Source of the DNA: Agrostemma githago
Taxonomy: Eukaryota; Streptophyta; Magnoliopsida; Caryophyllales; Caryophyllaceae
Assembly: GCA_958450325.1 (NCBI GenBank)
Contig: OY288257.1
Span: 14,217,873 to 14,281,872, forward strand
DNA: 64,000 bases
Reading direction: 5' to 3'
Below the pieces are notes generated by a model. That model did no database searches, was not told the DNA's origin, and saw only the letters and a list, made by a program, of their open reading frames with translations. Positions 56,591 through 64,000 of the stretch are shown here, one piece after another (the stretch's first letter is position 1; each line of letters starts with the position of its first letter). The position numbers and the translations under genes were made by a program.

Positions 56591-58555
56591 TCAACTGATG
56601 AGTCACTTACCATCGGCATCCCTAGGGTCAGACTCGAAAAGAAATCGTTCGAATAGTAATGTACACGTTTTAGTTCAATGGTTCATGCATAACCCAATTC
56701 TTTCCCGGGCCGGTTACTTGTGACCGACGTCCCACTATACCACGGTGCGTTCCTAAATGGGCGCACTAAAGACTTCGATGGCGGAACTCGCATGGGTTTT
56801 ACGGCAGGTTCTAAGACCAACTCGGCTTAGGAAGACCGTCCTGATTTGCGAGAAAGCTATCGTCGTTGGTATAGACCCTATTCGACCGACCGAAACTTAG
56901 ACTAAGAGCATACATGGTGTCATTATACTGTTTCCATGACTACATGCTACTTGATCCGTGTCTCGTCTTTTCAAAAACCGTCGTTTTCAAAAAACTTGCA
57001 TTTTTTTCGAAAATCATCCATTTTCAAACCCAGAAAGCTACCAATTTAGGACTTATGATTTTGACTCAAAATAGCCTATTTTCTAGCCGGTATGCTGTCC
57101 AAAACTTTTCAAAATTTCGAAATCTCGACCCGATGACACCTTTTTTTCGATTTTCAAAAAAGATCGGGCCATCCTATCCGACTTTGTTCGGTTTTCAAAT
57201 TCAAATCCTCTTTTCAAAGCTTTCTTCTTCCTAGGACTTCCCGTATTTAGCAGTGTCGGGTCTTGTCATAAGTTGTTAGAGTCTATAGCGTCGAAACTTC
57301 ATCGATCCTACATCACGGGTTTCCACCCCATCCCAGTCCGCCTTATTTGTCAAGGCATGGCCCACCTACGTAGGACAAACTTCTACGAAGGGAAGCCCAC
57401 TTACACTTTAGGGTCCAAAGTCTGGGGAATAGTTCACACGTAGGTCTTTCTTCACACGAGACTAAGCCCACTTTGCCAAATCCTAAAGGAAGCCTACTAT
57501 CCGTGAGTCACCCGTCTAGGTGTCTTTTCCGGGTCATTTCCTTGTCAGGCTTTTTCCACACTCGGAGGCTATTCTTCAGCAGAGCGATCAGTCACAGTTG
57601 CTCTAAGGGTCGTGTCTTGCACGTGTTATCTCACTACCCCAGTTTTAAATCACTTAGATGTCGTACCATCCGAGTCCTACCAGAGTCTTTAGTCTCACTT
57701 GGGGGCTGTCCTTCACCCGAGCAGTCGAACACGGTCACCTTAAGGGGTACTTTACGTCTATCCTACACCGGCGTCCTTATGATGCCTTCTCCGAGTCGAA
57801 CCTATGCTACGAACACTCGAGTCATCTAGGTTTAGGTCACCACGGTTGGTCCAAGCACGCGACACGGTCAAACACGGTCGCCCCCATTTTCGGACTCACC
57901 CTTCCGCATCTCGAGTCCAATTCACGGTCGTTACCTTGTCTAGGTCAACGCTCGAGTATCCCGATCCAAGAGTCTTAGTCATTCCCGTCCCCCCGGGCCG
58001 TGTCTAGTTTGACACCCTCTCTTGCATTTGCGCAAAGCCGAGTTTAGGCGAGTCGTAGCACTTGTCGTTCTCTCCAATCAAAGACCATACAAAAAAGAAA
58101 CAACCAACCGGGCATCTGAAAGTCCGGATTTGATTCGAGTCTAAGTCTGAGTCCGAGTCTAGGATACCCTACATCCTCATTTCCAAGTCAGAGTCAGAGT
58201 CATTTGCATTCTGTCCTCTTTTCAAATATCAATAAAATCAACTTTTCTATTCCTCATACATACTTTCCTTATGTGTTTCCGAGAACATGATTAACATCAT
58301 CATACACTGTGAGCACATGCATGTGACTATTATAGGCACATTTATAATGATTGCTGGAAACCGAGCCCGTGTTTCCCTTTTACCTGTTCCATGTCTGGTA
58401 TAGAAAGCCACAAAAACCACCCTTAGCAGGAGCGGTATCGAATCCTATGACAAATCTAGGTAGTCTCCTAGTTTGGGTTCAAGACGGGAGGCAAGCCCAT
58501 TTCCCACAATAAACACCCATCCAACAAGATCAACCAATCCCTACCTCAGGTGTTA
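56591..58555 (+). mobile_element. Leader and internal sequence of F, second unit
   Basis: Near-identical copy of 48209-50174, with for example a one-base deletion at about 57042 relative to 48660. No coding domain recognised. Confidence 0.6.
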
Positions 58556-58560
58556 GTGTG

Positions 58561-60143
58561 TGATGGTAGGGATTTGTCGTGGAATCCCAACCGTCAATAA
58601 AATAACTGGCTATTCCTACGGTAGATAGGGCAAGTCGGGTCGAATCCACGGGGACGGTAATGTAAAGTCTAGACCAAGGTCGCCTAAATACGAGACTAAG
58701 TCAACGAGCTAGACTAAAGAATGAAAGGAGGGAGAAGGCTAGACTAAGACTAAGGGGAATAACAAACAAGGGAGAACGGGCTAGGATTAGGTCGGGGTCA
58801 AAGGGGTAACGGAATGGTCAAGGGAGAACTAGAGTGAAGGAGGTAGTAAGGTAATCTAGGTATGGTCCGGGCTCTCGCATCTTAGACTCACCTAGAGGTT
58901 CCACCTAAAACCCATCTCGTCGATACACAACACAAACGGGGTTCTAGCGCGCTATAGGCCTAGGTCGCATCCGGGCTCTCGCTACTTAGACCGGCCTTGG
59001 GGTCGTCCTCACCGGCTCTCGCAACTTAATGAGGGGACCGAACTCACAAACAAACTAATACCCACGAAAGAAAGGCAAGAAAACAAGCATTTTTACATAC
59101 TTAGTCATTCAAGCAATTCAACAAACATGTGATGTGCATCATACAAGAGGAAACCCAAATCTTCCACCAACAACTCCAACAAAACCCTTAATCACCCAAT
59201 CAACACCCAAATCACCCTACTAACCCTAGCAAGAACACTACTCTAACATATCTAATCTAGAATTAACACTAACAAGAAGAATCATCAAAGAAACAAAACA
59301 AACATCACAAACTAATGATAACAATGAACAAAGATGAACAAAGATTCAAACTTGATAAACAAAAATGGATTAAGAGTAAAAGGAGAAGAAGATTGTACCA
59401 AACTAGTGAAGAGGAAAGAACAAAACTTGCATTAATGAAGAAAACCCAAAACAAACCACCCAAGGTTGTCAATCTTGAGTGGATCTTGAAGAATTCCCTT
59501 AATACAAGTACTAATCTAAGATTTATAACTAATTACCGACTAATCTACACTAATCTAATCTAATCTAACCTAAAGTAGTCTAGGGTTTAAGGTCTAAAGG
59601 AGTGCATAAGCTTAACATAACAAGGGAAGAGTATATATAGGGTTACAAATGAAAGGGAGAAGAAAAGAAAACAAAGCGGAGTAGCAGTGGCCCGTCCCGG
59701 CCGAGACGGGGTGGTCCCGGTCGGGACGCCTCCATCCCGATCGGGATGGGCCCAGGTCAGCAGCTTCTCTTTTTGCTCCTTCATCCCGAACGGGATGAGC
59801 TTATCCCGAACGGGATGAGCCTTGTAGGCCTCCATTATGATCTTTTTGGTCCCTCCTTGCTTCTCATGGGCTTCTCACCGATTCTCGGGACTCGGGATCG
59901 GGTCTCGGAGGCTCGGGATTGGGTCCCAAGGTCTTGGGGTCGATTCCAAGGCATCGAGTCATCGTTCCTTAGCTTCGTTGGCTCCAAAATGTGTATGTAT
60001 AGAGTCGGAATCGCTCCAACTCTTCCAAATCGGTCTCGGAAACCTGAAACGAACTAAAGGAAGCATAAGAAGCCCCTAAACCGCTCCCAAGGAGCGATTC
60101 TACAAGGAAAACGGGACCAAAACACTACAAATGACACTTATTA
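58561..60143 (-). mobile_element. Solo LTR G2 inside F, second unit
   Basis: 1583-bp copy of G1 at the identical position with the same GTGTG duplication (58556-58560 and 60144-60148). Palindrome array 59694-59818, TATA box 59632-59639 (forward). It is a duplicate of the same insertion, not an independent one. Confidence 0.92.
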
Positions 60144-60148
60144 GTGTG

Positions 60149-62000
60149 ACAAAAAAAAAACTGGACGAAAAAAAATTAAAAGTCCAAGAAATAAAAGAAA
60201 AACTGGACGAAAAGAAATCAAAAGTCCAGGAAAGAAGCAAAAGGCCAAAACAAAAAAAACAGGCCGTTATCAAAAAAAAAAAAAGGCACCCATGACCGAG
60301 GTTAAGCGGTCAATCCAAATGAAGAATCCCACGACCGGGGCTAAGAGGTCAACCCAAAAAATTCAAAAACCCATGACCGTAGCTTATGATCAACTCAAGT
60401 GAAACGGTCAATTCAAAATTATCAAAACTCATACCATCAAATAGGGGAGAAACAATCAAGCTGGTCAGCTAGCACCACATCTAGCCTTCCCACATTACAA
60501 CTCTCAAGACCTTCCCGAGACCTAGGCTAGAGACAGCTCGGATTTTTGAGGATTCAAGCTCCATAGGATACCCTAACCATTAGGGCCAGACATGGAAATC
60601 AGATCCCGCATTATCAAACCTACCCCGATCGAAGTTCGAGTCATTATTACTCGACTTCCCCCTTTCCTACCACATTACAATACCCTACCCTGAAGCCTTA
60701 GCTCCACAAAATCGAGCTCCAGATTTCGAATCATCAAAGCCACTTACTTCCTAGCACCACATTTCCAAAAACATCTAAACCAGTTACCAGCCCAAACACG
60801 GGAATTCAACTTGCAGTCGGCATAGAACATGCCCAAATAGTTCACACCACCTCTGGGGGCTACCCCGGAGAACGCTCACAGTCACAGGATCAACATCACC
60901 ATTCTAGCCCTTTGATCAAGACATCATTGGGAATGCACCTAGCCTACACCATTGCTATGGCTAGTTACACACAAAGCCCTAATAAACTAGGCACCATAAT
61001 ACATTTTTCAACACTGAACTATGGCTTGGTTTGATTTCACTACACGTGAATACGTAGGCAGCCTTTCAACAGAGGCACAACCACCCACATTGACACTAAT
61101 TCAAAAAGCATCATCATTCCGGTCACGACACTGTCATGTTCTCAGCAGCTAGCTTTGTCATCCTGGGGGCTTCTCCTAGGGAGAAGTTCTCCATCCACTC
61201 ACATAATCCAAATAACTTTCAAATCTAGCCTCCTTTCTATAGAGTGTCCTAGTACTCGGCTCAGTCGAAGACGAGAATCTGTCAGGACTCGAAGCAATAC
61301 CTACTTTGGGAATATGCCCCGAAACCAAAAAAATTCAAAAGAACACCAGTCTACGGCGTTGCTACCACAAAGCCCTGTCGTACGGAAACAGTCTCATAAC
61401 ATATCTTTCCCGTTCCGAGGATTCGACCATGTTGCCACTCGCCTAGGCTACGAAATAGCGCAACTTAAGAGTCTTGTCATCTTAGGTGGCCCATCCCCTA
61501 CCGAGTCACGGTCCAACCCTTAGAGAGTCCCGTCGTGTCTGCCAACTCGTCCGGTCACGTCCAGAGTCGAGTCTGTCGGCATGTCTCTCTCCAAATTCTC
61601 ATTTTAAAATTTGCAAAACTTAGCCATTTGAGAAAATCCCTTTCCTACTCACCACGGGAATAGGAATTTTTATCATACTTCATCTAGGCATACAGGCCTA
61701 ACCAGAGGATTTTAGAAGTCCGTGTCAGAATCTAATCGGGAATCAAGTCATCCCAAGCATTCTAATTTCCAAAAAATTCAAAAAATTTCAGCGTTTGCAA
61801 AAATTCAAAAAATTTCAGCGTTTCCAAAAAGTTCAAAAAAATTTCAGCATTTTCTTTCCAAAAATCAATCAAAAATCATTTCTTCCCCACTGTGAGTCGG
61901 TGTTTTGCCTAAATATTACATGCAGTTTGTTATGTACAGACAGGTGCATCCAAGACTCCCAAGGAATTCTCAAAAATTCTCCAGTGGAACAGCACAGGCG
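60149..62000 (+). mobile_element. Non-coding 3' part of the F internal region, second unit
   Basis: Copy of 51768-53620 with small differences: homopolymer lengths at about 60151-60290 and one substitution at about 61062 (cagcctttcaac against cagtctttcaac). Confidence 0.55.
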
Positions 62001-62009
62001 ACATTTTTC

Positions 62010-62320
62010 GGATGTATCTGTAAACAGGTACACCCGTAGCCTCCAATGCAGGCTCCCGCGCAATTCTAAGATGGGACGTGTCTGTAAACAGGTACACCCA
62101 TAGCCTCCAATGAAGGCACCCGCGCAATTCTAAGATGGGACGTGTCTGTAAACAGGTACACCCATAGCCTCCAATGAAGGCACCCGCCGTAATTCTAAGA
62201 TGGGACGTGTCTGTAAACAGACACACCCATAGCCTCCAAGGCAAGCTCCCGCGCAATTCCAAGATGGGATTGTCTGTAAACAGACATACCCGAGACTTTT
62301 TAAGAAAAGTCCCCGCGACA
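62010..62320 (+). repeat. 64-bp tandem array near the 3' end of F, second unit
   Basis: Same five-copy array as 53630-53940. Confidence 0.9.
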
Positions 62321-62474
62321 TTATTGACATCTATCCAGGTATGATTTCTATCTTGTGGCTGGCGAGCCCTTCACGCAAGTCTAATGGACTCTAAACGACC
62401 CGATCGGAAGTCTGTCAGGTCTTAATCCTCGATTGGCATGGTAGCTACTCTGACTTTCGCCTTGTCCAAGCCTC

Positions 62475-62491
62475 AGTCAGAGTGGGGGCTC
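62475..62491 (+). promoter_or_regulatory. Polypurine tract, second unit of F
   Basis: agtcagagtgggggctc immediately before LTR3. Confidence 0.8.
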
Positions 62492-64000
62492 TTTAGACAC
62501 CCACATTTTGACCGCCAGGTGTCTATAGTAGTTCCCGCCAAACACCCGATGATGATAGGACGCGAACATGCTTTAATGGACTCGGATATGGGCTCGAAAT
62601 CATGGACATTTGGTTTAGGCTTATTACGGAGTACAAATCTTACAAAACCAACCTCAAATTCAGGCCCAATGGGTCGTTTCGAGGCAAATAAGACTAATTT
62701 GGGTCGATTCCGGCACCAGGGGTAAAACCGTCTTTTTACGACCGAGTCAAAACCCGGTCAAAAATATTCTCGAGACACACGAGTCAGCCGTGACACCTCA
62801 CACGGATGATTCGGTCCCAAACACCACAAAAATCAGCTTTCAAAAAGTATTAAACAAATCCGTTTAAGGATAGAATTCGATCTCAAGTAGGAATTCTATC
62901 CGAAAACCGAATCAGATACCGACCGAGCTCCAAATACTCGGCCAAAACCCCCCAACCAGCCGAGATCCTTGCTTCCCCACCAAGAAACGAGACTTTCGTT
63001 CCCTTTCGAACTCTCGTGTTTCCTATCCAAATCGGTATTTCTTGTTGTTCAAGCAAGATACCTCTCCTAAACCTCCACTCCTATAAATAGGACCCTCCAT
63101 TCAACACAAAAACAACATCAATAATCCCGACACATTCACACACATCATAGATCTATTACCCACACATCCTCGATATTTAGTAAAAATAATCCTGACATAC
63201 AATGAAGCACCGAAATACTGTCAAAATACCGACGAATACGACCTCAAAAAAACCGGCCGAAACCCGTCCCATCACACGTCCAAAACAACACCTTAACTCA
63301 TCCCACATCGTCTCGACGCTCCCGTGCCTAAGCCACCGTCCGACGAGCTCTATACCGAGAAAATAAAGCACGTAGGTTGAGGGTGTAAATCAAACCCGCT
63401 TCTCTCTTCTCTCTTCTCCTCCTCTTCGTCCTTTTCTCTTCTTTTTTTTGTCGTCGGTCGTTTCATATTTTTAATATGGGTCGTTGTCGCACTTTTATTT
63501 ATTTCTAATAATCGATACTATAAAACTATTTTTCATATAACGTTCTTAAAATACGATACCGATTCTCTAATCGAATATCGTATCTACAAGAACTAAATTA
63601 ATTAATTCTCGTTGATGCTAATAAAATCGTTACATCTTTTTTTAAAACAAAATTCGACGATTTTATACGCGGAGAGAATTAACATCTTTTTTCGTTCAAA
63701 TTCTTTTTTTTCACTTTTCGTTCAAAACAAACATTTTTTCAAAACCTTTTCTAAAATCATTCCGACTATTCAATACCGATTTCATAATCGAATATCGAAT
63801 ACGACGAATATCGAAAATATAAATCGAGTATAAATTAATCCATATTTGTACGCAATTTATAAAAATTAAACGATTTTCGACAAAATAAAAAACCCGGATA
63901 GACCGCCACGCGAGCCGCGCGCCTGTCAGGCGACTCGCGCGGTGGCCTGGTTCGCCGGGTCTTCTTTTTTCGTTTCCTCGCTTTTCTATTTTTTATTCTT
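62492..64000 (+). repeat. LTR3 of element F (runs off the window)
   Basis: Starts TTTAGACACC. 1509 bp are in the window, with TATA box about 63081-63088. It differs from LTR1 and LTR2 at several sites and carries an extra roughly 18-bp stretch (taaacgattttcgacaaa, about 63866-63884) absent from both. The true 3' LTR end and target duplication lie beyond 64000. Confidence 0.88.

Larger units (their letters stand above)
45929..64000 (+). mobile_element. Element F: tandem LTR-internal-LTR-internal-LTR array, non-autonomous Tat family
   Basis: LTR1 45929-48187, internal 48188-54111, LTR2 54112-56569 (with 200 N), internal 56570-62491, LTR3 from 62492 past the window edge. The unit lengths are 8183 and 8380 (8180 without the N). 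The two internal regions differ only by scattered single bases and homopolymer lengths. Primer site, leader and polypurine tract are of the element A type, but no gag or pol domain is recognisable. It is therefore a deletion derivative that would depend on an A-like element. Confidence 0.88.

Noticed and set aside
58561..60143. Second solo LTR in F as an independent insertion
   Set aside because: Same position, same GTGTG duplication and near-identical sequence to G1, so it was copied with the whole unit.

Overview
This is plant nuclear DNA, most likely from a eudicot with a repeat-rich genome. The evidence is two spliced genes of plant-type families, plant Ty3/Gypsy LTR retrotransposons (Tat and Athila-like lineages), and hAT, CACTA and Stowaway-type DNA transposons. 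No species can be named from the sequence alone. Roughly 80% of the window is transposon.

Layout. (1) 1-15039 is a three-level nest. The 3' LTR of a Tat-family element (D, +; 159-1337 and 13610-15039) is split by an inverted solo LTR of the same family (C, -; 1338-1571 and 11279-13609). C is itself split by a non-autonomous Athila-like element (B, +; 1572-11278) flanked by a perfect 5-bp duplication, ATACC. B is abnormal: it has three LTRs and one prion-like ORF interrupted by a single stop. (2) 15040-18716 is a patchwork of DNA transposons: a Stowaway-like MITE, a hAT element with a perfect 8-bp duplication, a CACTA terminus, and a partial inverted Tat LTR (E). (3) 18717-32992 is a nearly complete Tat element (A). 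It has a 2.64-kb 5' LTR, a tRNA-Arg-type primer site, decayed gag and pol (protease, RT, RNase H, a second RNase H, integrase) and an antisense, apparently intact, intron-containing gene. Its 3' LTR is cut to 1.28 kb. (4) 32993-45928 is a gene island with a TMEM53/DUF829-like hydrolase gene (7 exons, 409 aa) and a B3-domain gene (6 exons, 230 aa), plus a LINE scrap, a MITE and a SINE-like piece. (5) 45929-64000 is a tandem LTR-internal-LTR-internal-LTR array of a non-autonomous Tat relative (F). Both internal regions carry the same solo Athila-like LTR at the same GTGTG duplication. A 200-N gap lies inside the middle LTR.

How the parts relate. A, C, D, E and F share LTR termini and, where visible, the primer-binding site and polypurine tract. 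F keeps the A-type leader and 3' end but has no recognisable pol, so it would need proteins from an A-like partner. B and the solo LTRs G1/G2 are a second, unrelated family. The most striking signal is that both families carry arrays of short CG-centred palindromes (CACTCGATCGAGTG type in Tat LTRs, CATCCCGATCGGGATG type in Athila-like LTRs). These sit immediately upstream of the LTR TATA box at a near-constant spacing: about 23-28 bp in Tat LTRs and 53-54 bp in Athila-like LTRs. The Tat palindrome also recurs inside the intron of the antisense gene of A.
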